This document shows positions 12,641 to 27,300 of a stretch of 64,000 nt of DNA, in pieces. Made by a program: the position numbers and the translations under genes. The notes beneath the pieces were generated by a model. The model was not told the DNA's origin. It saw only the letters and a list, made by a program, of their open reading frames with translations, and made no database searches. Numbering within the stretch: the stretch's first letter is position 1; every line of letters begins with the position of its first letter. This DNA comes from Siphonodentalium dalli (lineage: Eukaryota > Mollusca > Scaphopoda > Gadilida > Siphonodentaliidae): contig CP136069.1 in NCBI GenBank assembly GCA_032622095.1, forward strand, positions 53,302,760-53,366,759, given 5' to 3'.

Positions 12641-14484
12641 AATTATGTTTTGGTCGGAAGTAACGTTTTGTCTATTTAGATTATTTTAGATGTATTCCCA
12701 CGATTATGTATAGAGTTATCTCGCTTGTGTTCACTACTGCTGGGCGATTATTTTGATCAGACTGAGTTTATTTTTTAATTCTTGTCAGGTTTGTGTGCTA
12801 TAGTTTTGATTTCGATTACTCTGCCTTTTCTGAACTAAAACGGTTTGTTTGTATGATTTATAATCATGACAGGGATGCACTCATTCTTGCCTGGTTGGCA
12901 CACTTAACTACTATTTGTAATGCAGGCTCCGAAGCTGCATAGTCCTTTTCAATTTCGGAAATTTCTATCAAGGCTTCTGGTAAAACATCTGCTAACGATT
13001 TTGGCTGTCCCTACGCATAAGTTAGTTTGGGGCTTTAGGCTAACTTTATGAGCTAACCCTGTGTTTATATGGCCGTTCCTCGTTAACCATCGTTATGTGT
13101 AGCACCCCTAGCCTACCAGCACTGTCTTGGCACACTTAATACAATCTGAAAAATACTTTCCATGGTGATAGCCATTTCCCAGCTGTTTCAATTTATTTGC
13201 ACATAGGTGAAATAAACACACTTTATTTCTACCATATCAGGAATAGACTGACACAGAATGCTCTTTTTTGTTCCATGCCGTGTAAAACTACGCTCGGCAC
13301 ACGCTCGTCGAAATCGGACATTTCAACTTCGAATTAGGCGACAATTCGGACTAAGTGAGTTCCGATGGTGCTAAATAATATGTAGACGTAGATTTTTGTG
13401 ACGTCACTCATTTTATAAGAGGTGATCTAATTAATAAATAGGATAATACTTTGTTGGTTTGATATTATTGACTTGATATCAGCCCTCGGTAATATGATAT
13501 CAGCCTACGACTTTTGGTATTATGCTGATATGAGGTTACATCGGGCTGATAGCGGGCCTAATGTTAAAGAAACCAAGTAATATCCTCTAAATATACATTG
13601 GAGCCAGAAAGGATCAGGTATTATATATAGTACTTCAGTGTTACCTTGGCTGGTTTAAACTTTTTTGTTATCAAATCATAATGTACTGGTTTTGCGATGT
13701 GACCACAGGTGTTGTAATTTAGCCATGTTATAAAGTGTCACTAATTTTGCTTGAAACTTACTATATTTCTTTAGTTGAAGACGAGAGCACGATATGTTCA
13801 TGTATGTGGACCATCATAAACACAGTCCGTAAAATAAATTAACATATTTGGGCAGACAAAATCAGTCTTGCGTATCATAGCAACCACAAGATCATCCATT
13901 GATTTAGAAATTATGAGCATAAACTAACTCAATGTATTAAGTTGATTTCTACATGTCAACATCGGCCACTATCTATGTTTCGTCATGTGATATCAGTTCG
14001 TTTTCGTGTGTGTTTTATTGTGGTACAGAACGCTCAAGCAAATTGTAAATTGATCAATCGCAAATAAATATTAGTGTACAAAATGTAAACCATGTAAACC
14101 ATACGGGCCATATACAAACAAATTATAACAATATTTATTATATAGAGGGCTTACGACTTGTCTCCAGTTTATAGCGAAATTTAAAAAACTCGTCTAGTAT
14201 ATTAGGTCTGGTCCAACCCTTTGGTCGGCGAGGTCCAGACGTAATTTACTGGATGTAAATTTAATGAAATATATTTCCAAATTATATCAATATTAGTCAC
14301 ATACAGCGACACTTCTTCATTCATGTCTCCCGATACCGAATCACGTTTGCGAGCAATAATACATTTTGGTACACCTGGGACTATTTCCTGTTATGCAACG
14401 ACAGTTGCATGTCATTATAGCATGTGTTTAATGAATGGAATAAAGGTCCGGTAATGTAATAAAATGTATTTCATCTTCCCACAG
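12641..14484. other. Upstream region of the large gene; no other gene
   Basis: AT-rich. It has a GATATCAG-rich inverted patch at about 13485-13560. It should contain the promoter and at least one non-coding exon of the gene, given the acceptor at 14484, but I cannot place a promoter from sequence alone. Confidence 0.4.
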
Positions 14485-14530
14485 GCCACCATTGGAGGCG
14501 ACCATGTAACGATGAAAAAGGTGGATCTGC
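14485..14530 (+). promoter_or_regulatory. 5' leader with start-stop and overlapping upstream ORF
   Basis: A pyrimidine tract ending in ACAG at 14484 looks like a 3' splice acceptor, so an upstream non-coding exon is likely. The leader holds ATG-TAA (14504-14509), a minimal start-stop, and then an ATG at 14512 opening a 26-codon ORF in another frame that ends at 14592, overlapping the main start. An in-frame TGA at 14513 makes ATG 14531 (GC ATG GC context) the first in-frame start. Both upstream starts would be expected to reduce translation from 14531. That effect is inferred. Confidence 0.5.
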
Positions 14531-15323
14531 ATGGCGTTAAGTCAAAGCGATTTTGCCGTAGGTCTGATTGTGTGCGAAGAGGGGGGATGTAAAAGTGTGT
14601 CAAGATCGGTGTATAATGCAGTTAAAGCTGCTGGAATCGAATGCAATTGCATCAAAGATGACATTAACTTCCAGATATCTGATGAAATTCGCAAGGCAAA
14701 ACGTAACTATGACTGGGTTGTTGCGTTTATGTGTTCCCATAATATCAGTGCATACTCGATGGAGATTCAGCGGGACAAAACACTTATCGAGTATCTTATT
14801 CTTGCCACTGTACGAACTAAATTGCCAGATGAGTATTTTGGAAATCAGTCTCCATTCTGCGTGACTAACGATGCTGACGTTAGGGCTTTAGTTGAGAAGC
14901 TGAACACCAGAAAATGGGAAAAGTTAGACATGAAGAAGGCTTCTAATCGTGACAATAATGATAGAGATGCTTCTGTGGTCAGCGTGAGTAAAACTCCGTC
15001 TCGGTCACAAGAAAAACATGAGACAAACGAACCGTCAGTGAAAGAGAATGACCCGTCCTCACAAACCACGAATGAACAGGATTCTAACAGATCGTCGCTA
15101 GCTTCAGACGATACATCTCCTTCGATGGTTGAGAATGGCCCGTCTCCGAAAGTTCGTTTCTCCGAGGCACCCGTGCTCCGTAAGAAAATACCTGCGCTTC
15201 AGCGACAACGCCGTGATGTTGCGCGGTCAAGCAATGTGGATGACCCATGGGTTGACGCCATTAGTCTTGCTCCGCCAGACAGAAACATATTGATCTTCAC
15301 ACGAAAAAGCCTCATCACTAATC
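14531..15323 (+). CDS. Exon 1: TIR-like domain and acidic/Ser-rich linker (residues 1-265)
   Basis: Residues 7-130 read like a TIR fold: a hydrophobic first strand (FAVGLIVCEE), a helix (SRSVYNAVKAAGI), a second strand with a BB-loop-like stretch (CIKDDINFQISDEIRKAK), then a hydrophobic strand (WVVAFMCSHN) followed by a LIEYLIL helix and a C-terminal PFCVTND..LVEKLNTRKW block. TIR domains signal by self-association or by cleaving NAD+. The catalytic Glu of enzymatic TIRs cannot be placed with certainty. Residues 131-264 are rich in Ser, Asp, Glu and Lys and probably disordered. The donor is ATC|GTAAGT, leaving phase 1. The TIR call is by pattern only; another Rossmann-like fold is possible. 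Confidence 0.8.
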
Positions 15324-18300
15324 GTAAGTTAAAGTGATGTGAAACACTCCACTAGGGTGATCAAATATAAATTGAGAATAATCTTGCTCAAATCAGTTAT
15401 TTTTTTACGAATATTAATCCAAATTGACAACACACACCGTCATTCTTATATATTAATTAAATGTAATGACTTTCGAATTAGTCTAGATGACGAAATCATT
15501 TGTGTTAGTTTATAGCCGATATTTGCGTCCCGAATCAAGATGTAAATATTTACAATTGAGGTGTTTTCTATGGAGTGGTATGGTCGATTTCTTCGAAATT
15601 TTCGGCGATGGTGGTAGAATACTACATTCTCCAAGTTGGCATAGCGCCTGAGTACTAACTTATCAATTCCACGCACCTGGACAAGTCCATAATATGTCTT
15701 TAAAACAATGTAACGGTTTATTTCCCAGACACAATATGTGTACATGATATAAAACATCGGTGGTCTTCTTAAAAGTCGTACCTCAATCAAATTGTTCACG
15801 AGACACCAAAAACTATTTATTTCTGGAACTTGAATAGGTATCAGTCAATAACTTTACTCAATAACACTTTATATCACACTTGTTATAATAGATACACATT
15901 CGTCTTCAGTTATCTTCTAATGGATGAGAAAACATGATCTGATTGTGTTATACGAAACTTTAGAAGTTAAAAATCGAAATATTGTCAATACGACATTTTA
16001 GTTTTGATGATTCCCGCGGCTTCGTTATTCACTCAGGATAAGGAGGATACACCCTCTGACCATTCTTCTAAACAATCCAAACAGAATTGTCCTATCAGGA
16101 ACTGTTTCGAAAATAAAAATTACAATATTTTAGAATTAACGTAAGCAATTCGGTATTTAATATACTTCAGAATAAGGCATGCAAATTGTTCGAAATAAAG
16201 TCGTATAGCACAAGTAGACTTGATGCCGTTCCAAGTTCTGACCAAGATCAACCAGCCCGGCGCGTATATTGGATAAAAAAGCAAATTTACCAAGTGTCAC
16301 CAAACATTTTATAGCATGCATCGGAAACCAGGCACTTACATGGGTAATGTTTGGGGCATCTTGACAAGTTTATTGACTATCAATTCGAATGATAACCTAT
16401 GTTAGTTTCCCGACAATACAATATTATATCACCACCACCACCATCATCATCATAATTACAATTATCACCATCATCATCATCATCATCATCAGCATCTCAT
16501 TCATCATCATGTTCACCATCATTATCATCGCCATCATCAGTATCAGCATCATCATCATCATCATCACCGTCATCATTTAAGCATTAGCATCGTCATCATC
16601 ACCATGCGCATCATCACCAACATCATAATCATCGTCATCACATGTAATGGTCACGTCATCGTCACCATCTTCACCATATGCATCGACATCGTCAAAATAG
16701 TCATGCTCATGGTCGTTATTTTGTTATCATCATCGCCGTCATTGTTCTCATTATCGCCATTATTGTCGTCACACCATCATCATTATTGTCATCATTACCA
16801 TTAACACAAATAATAATTGCCTAATATTTCGTAGATACATGGACCTTTGACGACGAAGGCGACGCGTGCACAATCGACCGTTTATTGGCAGAAAAGGACT
16901 ACCTCGGTCTGTCGAGATTAATCAGGACATGTAATAGTGAGAACGAGATTGAGATGTATCTCAAAGGCATCGACTCAATTCTATCATGGCTTGATGTATC
17001 GGAACAAACCGTGAATGCCCTCACGGAGGTAGAGGAGAACATCTGGTTCATCATACAGAACTCCGTTGCCATGGAGAGACTAAACAACTATGTGCTTGTT
17101 TACATTCGCTGTTTGTGTGTCCTGTTCCTTTCTGCGTCGGTGTTTGGTTCTAGTTCTTACAACAAAGGTGTATTTAGCGCAGACTCTGATGGAGACTCGA
17201 AAGACAAGCTAAAGGAGCAAGCAACAAAAGTGGCGGATATATTCGGCTTACGGTGCCAATGGCTGGCTGACCATCAGCAGAAGAGTGCCGTCGTAGGAAC
17301 TGTCGCTGGTCTGCGCGAAATACTGAAATGCCTATCCGCAGAGACACTCCTTGAAACAACGTCCTGCCTCAGTCTGGGTAACTGGTCCTCTGAGTTAAAG
17401 GCTACTGGTGGTATTAACAAGCTAGTTAAACACATGAAGAATAGTCGCTATGTCGATAAATTTGTAATTGTCTACAGACTATGTGCGCAGGTAAGTGGAC
17501 CAAGGAGCAGCTAGTACCCTCTGAAAAAAATCCAACTCGTACCCGATTATGAGTCAACACGTAACCACCAGCTGAGCCAACTCGTAACCTCCCGAGTCAG
17601 CTCGTACCTTCTTATTTTATTTAGGCTACATACACATACTCAGATACCACTGAGATTCTGTCTGGATTCCCATCCATTCGTACGTAGGGATATTGATGAA
17701 TACATTAAACAAACGGCTAATCAAGTACCTACTCATCAACTAGTATCCAGTTAGCAAAGAGTTAAATAAAGTGCACCATCTTGAATTTTCTATAGCCACC
17801 ATTTAAATAGTCAATTACATTACAACTTGCAAGGAATAGCGTTGTTGGAGGTTTCTAGACTAAGAGAAAATAACATGCAAAAAAGATAACTAAAATGAAA
17901 ACACCACACTCCCCCCCCCCCCCCCCCATATTATTTTTATTTCATTACAGTTACTCAGGAATATTTTTTGTGGCCAAATTTAAGACCCAGCATTTTCAAC
18001 ATGAAACAATAATTCACGTTCCTTTTGTTAGTCCTGGTACGTAATAAGGGGTGGTCAAGAGACCAATTTTCAATGGGATTTTCATGCAAATCTCCACAGC
18101 AAAACTTATATATGAAGAAGTTGTCTGTGAACTTATGCAGCCATATTATTAAACAGATATAGCATTTAACTGGCGGCTGGGCTTGGTAACTTGTCAATGT
18201 TTGATATGATTTATTTTTTTAGATTTTGTACTGGAATTACAACGCTTGACCTACTTTAGAAAAATCAATATAAAATTTAAAAATAAATACACCAATCTTC

Positions 18301-21300
18301 TAATAGAACAGATTGCGAGCAGACCCGCCAGATAAATATACATTGTTTTCAATCCCGCACAAATTCACACCAAGAATTATTTGAAACTCTTTGCTGTGGA
18401 GATTTGCATCGAAATGCCCATTCAAAATTGGTCACTTAATTTCCTACTTAAGAAGTTTTCCTCACTAAATCAAATACAAAAATTTCTCCTAATAGCTCCG
18501 CAGAAAAAGGGACGAAATATTCTTGAAGGCGATGAGCGATATCTTTCCAATGTTGTTGGTGCAGAAGAAGCAAAAAAGTTGGTTGCCGTTCAAGAAGAAA
18601 CAGAGCAGCGATCATCTCACAGAACTATTGAAGCTGTTTATTGTCCACTCCATGGTGCATTGTTTGACGTCTGCTTTCAAAACATGTGAGTTATCGGCCT
18701 TATATATATTTGGGATATACAGACACTGGTATGGAATCCCCATGGGTCGCCAAATTTGCTAGACACGAGGTTCGAGTAAAGTCCAGAAAATGGCAGCTGT
18801 TATTAATATGTACCTGGGATTACAGACACTGGTAGAATCCCCGTGTATCGCCAAATTTGCTAGACACAAGATTCGAGTAAGGTTCAGAAATTGGTTCTTT
18901 GCTACACAAGAGTGTTTATGATATGTGACCCGCCATATCAAATCCAGTCGGAAGTCGGGATTTTTCTCGCATATATAAGAGAATGCATTGGCCTAACATT
19001 TTTTTATCATGTTTTTTAAATAAATGTTTCTTACAATTTTTAGGACATAAAATAAAAAAAACATCCATTACCCTGCAGGGAGTCCCACACATATATAGAA
19101 GCATATAGAAGAGTGTCGTCTGCTCATGTATGTCTGGGGCTCTGTATGGGTGAAATTATAAAATTGTTAAAGAATACAAGAACAAATTATTAAAATTGTA
19201 AAAAATTGTTAGGCCAATGCTTTCTCTTATATATGCGAGGCCACCTATATAAGCAGAGGCAAAACATATCATCCATGCAGTACATGTATATGTAATACCC
19301 ATCCCAATGGTGATATGATATTTAATCTAAAAATGGTTTTCATTCAGTATGACATCGCTGCCTATAGATTCACCTGGTTCTACATTAAAATTATTATTTA
19401 TTTGTCATATGTGACCCGCCATATCAAATCCAGTCGGAAGTCGGGATTTTTTTTACCCTGTGCCAATGCATTCTCTTATATATGCGAGTCGACAATAGGT
19501 CGCCTCGCATATATAAGAGAATGCATTGGCCTAACAATTTTTTACAATTTTAATAATTTGTTCTTGTATTCTTTAACAATTTTATATTTTCACCCATACA
19601 GAGCCCCAGGCATACATGAACAGACCACACGCCTCTATATGCTTCTATATATGTGTGGGGCTCCCTGCAGGGTAATGGATGTTTTTTTTATTTTATGTCC
19701 TAAAAATTGTAAGAAACATTTATTTAAAAAACATGATAAAAAAATGTTAGGCCAATGCATTCTCTTATATATGCGAGGCGACCTATGGTCGACTCGCATA
19801 TATAAGAGAATGCATTGGCACAGGGTAAATCCTAAATCATTAGGTATCCTGGCGCAGAAAGGGCCATGTTACTGCGAATCGGGCGACTAGTTCGATTGGG
19901 GCAAGGACCAGTTTAAAGTGCGAAATTCGACAACTGTAAGTTTCGTCATGTACTTGATTTATTTTCTGATCCAATTTTGACATCTGAAAACCAAATTATA
20001 TACAAAAGATAGATAGAATGAAGAAATTTTGAATGTACAAAATATACAGCGACCTCTCGAGCGTCATAATCAACATTACCATCATCACCGTCATCATCAC
20101 CAATTACATCGTCATATTAATCATCATTATCATCATCACAAATTTCGTCTTCATAATAATCATCATCACCGTCATAATCACCAATTCCATTGTCATAATA
20201 ATAATCATCATTATCATCATCATCATCATCACCACATGTAATCATTGTCGTCGCGATCTTGATCATCCTATCTTCGTCGTCAACATCATCATCGTCGCCG
20301 ATCATCGTCATTATCATCATAATCAACATTATCATAAAATGATCATCGCGTGGAGTCTACGCCGTTGTCGTTCAAAACAACACAAAATGACAAAAGTTGC
20401 GACTGACCCAACAACAACTATGCGGATTAATCACTGACATCCATCATAAAGTTAATCAGTCCTATAAACGAGCAATGTCTACGTCTATCAAATTTAGTAT
20501 GTCGTCTAGGATATCAATATAGTCGCGTGTTGTATACTGTCTAAGCATGAGACGATTTCTAGCATCGATTAAACATTCGGATTTCTTCAAGTATTGCATT
20601 TCATCTCCAAGTTTACGTTTATGGCATAGGGGACACAATCTACGAAGTACAAAAGTGTCGTTCCACCGGCCTTTCGCTATTGGCAGGCGGTGATTACTCG
20701 TACGAATTTGGCAGAGAGTTATTTTATTCTTGGTATCCAATCAATCCAAATATGTTTCGAAATTTATGTCTTGTTTGAAAATTTTATAGGTGTTGCCTCT
20801 GCTAGAATTTTCAATATCAGACAACCAGATTATGCTGAATTGACTATTTAGACTGCACTTGAAATATGACGTTTAATGTTTCTGGACATGGGATATTTTC
20901 CATGTTCCAAAGATGAATATGCAAGTAAAAGTACACTTTAATAACATATGTCCGTCTCAAATGTAATTTCCTATTGAATAACAGCAGCTGCTGTCGTATG
21001 TCATAATGTCATAAATGTTTGTGCGCACTCGATAAATCCTGTCGAATGGACTGGTTCCTGATCCAAAACTGCTACCAAAAAAAAAATGAAAACGTAGTAA
21101 CCTGATCCAGCTATTCTAAGTGATGACATCCTATGGTAAATTGACTTCTATCGCATAGTTCGATAATATCTGTAGATTTTTTTGTTTGTCATTTTATATA
21201 GTTCAATCAATTGTGCAATCAGTTGTCGTAATCTATAACGTTTTCAACACCACATGCAATTAGCCATGCGACAAAACTTATGACGCTGTTTTGGCTGCGA

Positions 21301-24300
21301 TGAAGTTTTTGGCATGACTGAAATTGCGGTCGCTGAACACATACCGTATGGTCTTGGAATTTCCATGCACAGTTACTGTCTTCTGGTTGGCTCCGATCCG
21401 ACTCCTGATTTGTGTTTGGCTGAGATAATTACTTTTCTTGAGTAATGGAATTCCCTGTTCCAGACAATCCATGTGCATAGCTCTTACAATATCTAGGTAG
21501 TCCGGGTTAACTTAGACTGGATTCTTACAACATATTTTGCACGCATGTACGTAGACGAGTAAAGAGTAGTACCTGCACTCCAAGAACAACGAAGAACCTA
21601 GCTAAGAGTATCTCACATGGCATTTGGCCTCCAAAAACTAAGATTAAGACCCAAACTGCAAGACAGCGTTCACTCATCTCGCCATGCTGGTCTCACCACT
21701 GCCATCACGTATTACGTAATTGAATCTAATATTTTGTTTTATTAAGCGATTTGTCAGTTACAATTCATTCTAACTTGATCTAGTCAATTTCCAAATGAAT
21801 ACCGACAGTTCGCTTTCTCATTATAACGCAGAATGAATTGTAACCGAACAAAGTCTTAAATAACAAAATGCGAGATTTCTCACATTTTGTGCAGTGGTCA
21901 GTCAGGCCAGCGTAGTAGTGGACTGAACTCTGTTTTGAAGTTTGATTAGGGACAGCTAGGGGGCTCTTCAGTGTCCAATCGAACTCTTCTGTCCTCGCCC
22001 AGAACCAATATTATGTCTCCATTTTCCAAGAAACAAATCGTTACGGTTCTTGTTTAGATGGCACAATATCGACCGCGTTCGATTGCAATGTCGCTGTTGT
22101 CAATATATTATACCCAAGTGCTTGCTTTGACGTTCATTTTTCAGAGGAGGTATATTACAAGCGTTTATTGTGACCATATTCATTCACTAATATAAAAATG
22201 TTTCCCCGACCAGGCCGACCTACACGTTCGTGGTCTATTTGCGTTACAAATACCAGACAGAGAAAACAACTGATATCAATTCCCAAAGTCGATTATCTCT
22301 ACTTTGGCTACGCACTACGATGTTCTGACCTGGCCTGGCGGGGAACTTTATAACTTTTAACAAACTTTGACAATCTACTTTCAGCCGCAATGACGTCATA
22401 CCGAAATATCCACAAAGTCGTCTTGGGAGGCAGGACAGATGAAACACGGAAAATTGACGAAATAGCTGAAGGAGGCCTTAGAGACATACTGGAAATAACA
22501 CTGAATATAGAAACTCCGAACGAATCGCTGGGCTTCAAAACTCGCTTAGATGGAATGCTGAGACCGTTGTTATTCCATGCCTCTAATGGTATCAGATTGG
22601 TCGTGAAAAATTTCATGGGCATTAGTGAATACTCACCAAACCAATCGTTCCGAATAATTGAAGAAACCATGACAACCGCTGGCCTCCGAATAGATGACTA
22701 CTCAGCTAGATTGACGACTAAAGACCCGCCCACTTACAAGTTTAATTGTTCCGTTATGGGTGTCCCGTGCAAGGGTGCAATATGGCACCCGAATGATCTG
22801 AGCCTGACCATGATGGTAGAGAAGAAAACAAAACGTTGTGATGTAGAAACTGCGTATAACATAAATGTCTTGAGGAAGTTAAAACACCCGAATATTACAA
22901 ACATATTGATGTATAGCGTCGATAAGATGCCACTATTCTGTGTTTTTGATGACTTCGAAAAAGGATGTTCCGAAAAGCTGGACAGTTTCTTGTTGAAAAT
23001 GGACAACCACCGATTCGAGTATAAGACAACTGTTAAAACGCTGACGAGAATATCAATCGGTATATCGTCAGCAGTCGCTTACATGCACGCACATGACTGC
23101 TTACATCGGGACTTAACTGCGCGACGGTTCGTAGTATGCGAGGCTCCCGATGGCGAAATCAACGTCAAACTTGATGATTTCAGGCTCGCCACAAAAATCG
23201 ATCCAGGTCAAGACCAAATTCTCAGTAAGTCGTAAAGCTTTCAGTATCCGAGCCTGGCCAACTGGTCAGTTGCATGTACAAGTACAATGCTAATATAAAG
23301 ATCTGAATACAGACTCCCCAATTACATTTATCCAGGTAATGGCAGGTATGTTGTCGTGGGAGCAGTATATATGCTGTCCAATCGGGCGCGGACATTAATG
23401 GCTGACTCCTCCATATGAATAATAGACCCTTCTAGTGTATACGTGTTATAACTGAGTTGGATAATTCATTTAGTATGGAAAACGAAAAGAGTAAGTTTGA
23501 ACCAACTCTTGCTGTGTATATTCAAGAACTATCGGAGGATAGCGAATTTCAGGATGTTATTTCTTTGGGTAACATTCGATCATGTCGATCTAGATTAAAA
23601 AGAAACTACTCCCAATGCTGATCGCAACCTTAATGTAATCTATATATGTAGATATTTACAATGTTGACAGAAAATATGTGCAATTTGTGCTAGTACTCAA
23701 AATGAGTGTCATATGTTTAATAGTACACGTAGTAGTAGTTTGACCATTTCCCCTTTGTGATCTCCAGTTCATCATATTTGACTGAACCCGTTCTCACCAA
23801 ATACTCAGTGACGAATAGTGCCCTCATCTAGGAAATGTTAAGATAATATGAGTGTAATAATGCAGTGTTCATGCTGGGCCGAAAAATATTTTGGCCAATT
23901 ATTTGACATATTCTGATTTTTCCCCCAAGTTTGAAGCCATTATCCTACACTTATAACACTGTTTGTCATTATATGTAACACTTGTCAAATATTTTCCGGA
24001 TTCGATCCGGTGTATTATCACATAATGACGAGCTCTTTTCAACTAACTAAACGATTTCGCCTCGTCTCCTAGTAACCATAAGCTCCACACACTAGTAAAC
24101 AATGTTCACACTGCGCCGAAAAATCGTTTGATACCAATATAAATTACCATGTTACACAAGTAGATGCGCATGTATTCCGCAAATATTATAATTGCATGGT
24201 TGCCTATTTTGTGTTTCTTGGAATGACAGAATATACAGGACCACATATTGCCATATTGTGATCATTTTTGAAACAATTATCAAACAATGAACTAACAGCT

Positions 24301-27300
24301 ATATAATTCCTTCCAGAAAACCTTTCACTTCTCACTGTGAACTTTCTGCGTTTTATTTATAATATATCTTTTCCCAATCCATGTGAGTTAAATTTATATA
24401 ACAGTGTACAGTTCGGCCATTTTGACCGCCATCTTTGCTTTATCGTAATTTCTTAAATTCCACAATGCTGCCACCGTGGCCGGATTATTCTTTAGAAGGA
24501 TATACCCCAGACCACCGAAATCCGCAGAGAGAAGAAAAGGGCGAAACATGCAAAACATGCTTTACCATTCATCTATAACTATATACATTGGAACGGGGGG
24601 GGGGGGGGGGGGTCTGCAAATGTTTCCGAACAATAGGCGGGGGTGGGTGGGTGGTTCGGGAACGGGAAGAATCGGCGGAGGGAAGATTCGGCCATGTATT
24701 TTTCGGCGGAGGGAAGATTCGGCAGGGAAGATTCGGCGGGGAAGATTCGGCCAGTCGTTTGATCTAACTAATTAGTGGAGGGATTACGGCTTGGGGATTA
24801 CGGCTTATGTGGGACTAAGCTTGTGTGTGCACTAATTCTTTGTTGTAACAATAACAACTAATTAGAGGGATTATATAGGGTCTTGATTAACTCATTTTTA
24901 GTAATGACATATTTTATTAGACTTATTAGAATGGATGAAACATATTTACACAAGATGATATAACATAAGGTGTAACAGATATACAAACAGAACAATTTAA
25001 AATACATTTATAACCGACATTCTTTATTTGAAACAAAAAATCAACTAATAGTCTTAATTTGTCTTGTTATCTTCTTGTCTTGTTGTCGTCTTGTCTTCTT
25101 ATTTCTTTGCCTTGCCGATTCTGTAGATCTTGGTCACTTCTTGTAGGAATTCCGATGTTCTGATGTCCTCTTCTCTGTATTTTGCCCATAGGTCGCTGAT
25201 CTTCGTATCTATTTCTGTGTATTTCTTCCTCACGTCTGTCTCGAGATCCCTGGCTGCAACGGCAATTTCTACATGGGCTGCTTCAAGTTGAAGAATCGGT
25301 ACAATTTTTAAATTTAACGGAATCGCGATAAAGAAACGAGCTGTATGATGAGCAATTGAAACTTATTTCAATCAAACCCTCCTTGGCCTGGAAATTATAC
25401 TGTCGCTGAGAAATGCCGGTATTGCATGTTCTGTGTTGCCATTTGCCGCATGTGTCGCAGTCAACTGCTTGCTGACGAGGACGTACATTCCTATTACACT
25501 TAATACACGGGTAGTCTATGAGCTGATTTTGACGGAGGTTGTACGAAGGCACGATGAAGATGTGATATGGTGAAGTCAATTTCATTCAACTATATAGTCT
25601 AAAAGTCGTTAGATCTGATGCGGTAAAACAAACAACTGATCAGTTCTAACTGAAATGCACTCAGCAAACTTATCTAAACAAACATCGAATAGTTCTCACT
25701 GAGATCATATCAGCATCAGAAAGACGACTCTGTATATTCTACCGACTGTTATACAAACACTTGGTGCCAACGTGAACAGAGTGTGAACAACTGTCAAAAA
25801 ATTTATTCGTTTTCTCATTGAATCTTCATTAATCATAATTCCTTATAGTGTTCGAACGTGATATTTGGATTTACCACGTAATTTGTATTATTAAAAAATA
25901 GATCTAATTCATAGAACTTAAAACATAAAATCTCCCGTCCCAATATATTGGTATAAACCTAGGAAGATTCGGCCGATAAAACCCGCCGAATCTTCCCTGC
26001 CGAATCTCCCCTCCGCCGAATCTTCACGGACCCGGTGGTTCAGCAACCCGGCTAACACATTTATTCATGGCCCCGTAAATATATTCCTGTAGTCGTTTGT
26101 CTTCAAAATAATGGGACAAAATGTTATAAGAATGCTTCTATTATGTAATAGGTATGCACTTATCTCTTTGAAGGGGGGGGGGGGGGGGGGTTGAGTTCAC
26201 CATCAATTAATAATGAGGGATGACACCAATGGGTAATGAAAAAGGTCAGCTTGCTAAATGTTTTCACCAAGGATCTATCAATACACATTGACATGCATGG
26301 AAAAGCTCAGGTTTAAATAGTTCTGGTAACAATCATTTATTCAGTCTGATTTAAATGAAAATATAACACAAATAAAATAAAAAGAGACTATTCAAAAAAC
26401 CATAATAAAATCAAACAAAGGTGTTAAAACAACCTTTAACCGATTTTAACATTATTCGGTACATGGGTCTAGGATCATCTCTAGATTGGAGCTGTCAAAT
26501 TTGAACGATTTTCGATGAAAAACATGGCCAACGGCAGCCATCTTGGATTTTACTCTTTGCGTCACTAAATCCTTTTGCACACCCAACAGAGCTTATCCCT
26601 CATCCGATCATCACCAAACTTCCTATGAATCCTCGGTGTGACCACTCGATGGGTGCCCACCATTTTTACCAAATTCTGAGAGAAAAAACATGGCTGCCAG
26701 CAGCCATCTTAGATTTTACTCTTTGTATGACTAAATCCTTTAGCACATCTTACAGGTCACAGTTCTCATCAAATCGTCACCAAACTTCATATTGATCTTT
26801 GGGGTTACCTCAAGATGTGAACCTACATTTCCCCCCCGAAATTTGTTCAAAACAAACAAGGCCGCCAGCAGCCATCTTGGATTTCAAATGTGAATCCATC
26901 ATCAAAACCTACAGCCCACATATATATTTATTGGAGAATTGCTTTGAAACTTTACAGCCGTGTTGGTAAATAAAAAGTAGGATGCTTCTATAATCACGAT
27001 ATGGAACATAGATTGGATAAGATCAGGACAACTAAGTAAAATAGTCATTTGAAGCAGTTTGAAGGGGGTGGCTCCCTATCCCAGAATTGGAAAAAATAAA
27101 TATTAGGGGGTGGTGGGTATCCAGAAGGCGGATAAAACAAAAACAAACGCCTAGTGTCTGGAATTTTTTTCCTGACCGCCCCTGATTGGAATGGAATATT
27201 GTTCACCTGGAGGGATCTTCAGGAAATATAAGAAGATAATAGAAAGTGCAGAAGGAATCCTTTTCATTTGGTGGGAATGGTGGGATATATTCAAATAATA

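Noticed and set aside
15446-15799. 117-codon minus-strand frame in intron 1
   Set aside because: No recognised motif; composition and length are within what chance gives in AT-rich DNA.
16389-16804. Ile-rich open frames
   Set aside because: They are translations of the ATC microsatellite.
20029-20437. His-rich and Ile-rich open frames
   Set aside because: They translate the CAT tract of the LINE tail.
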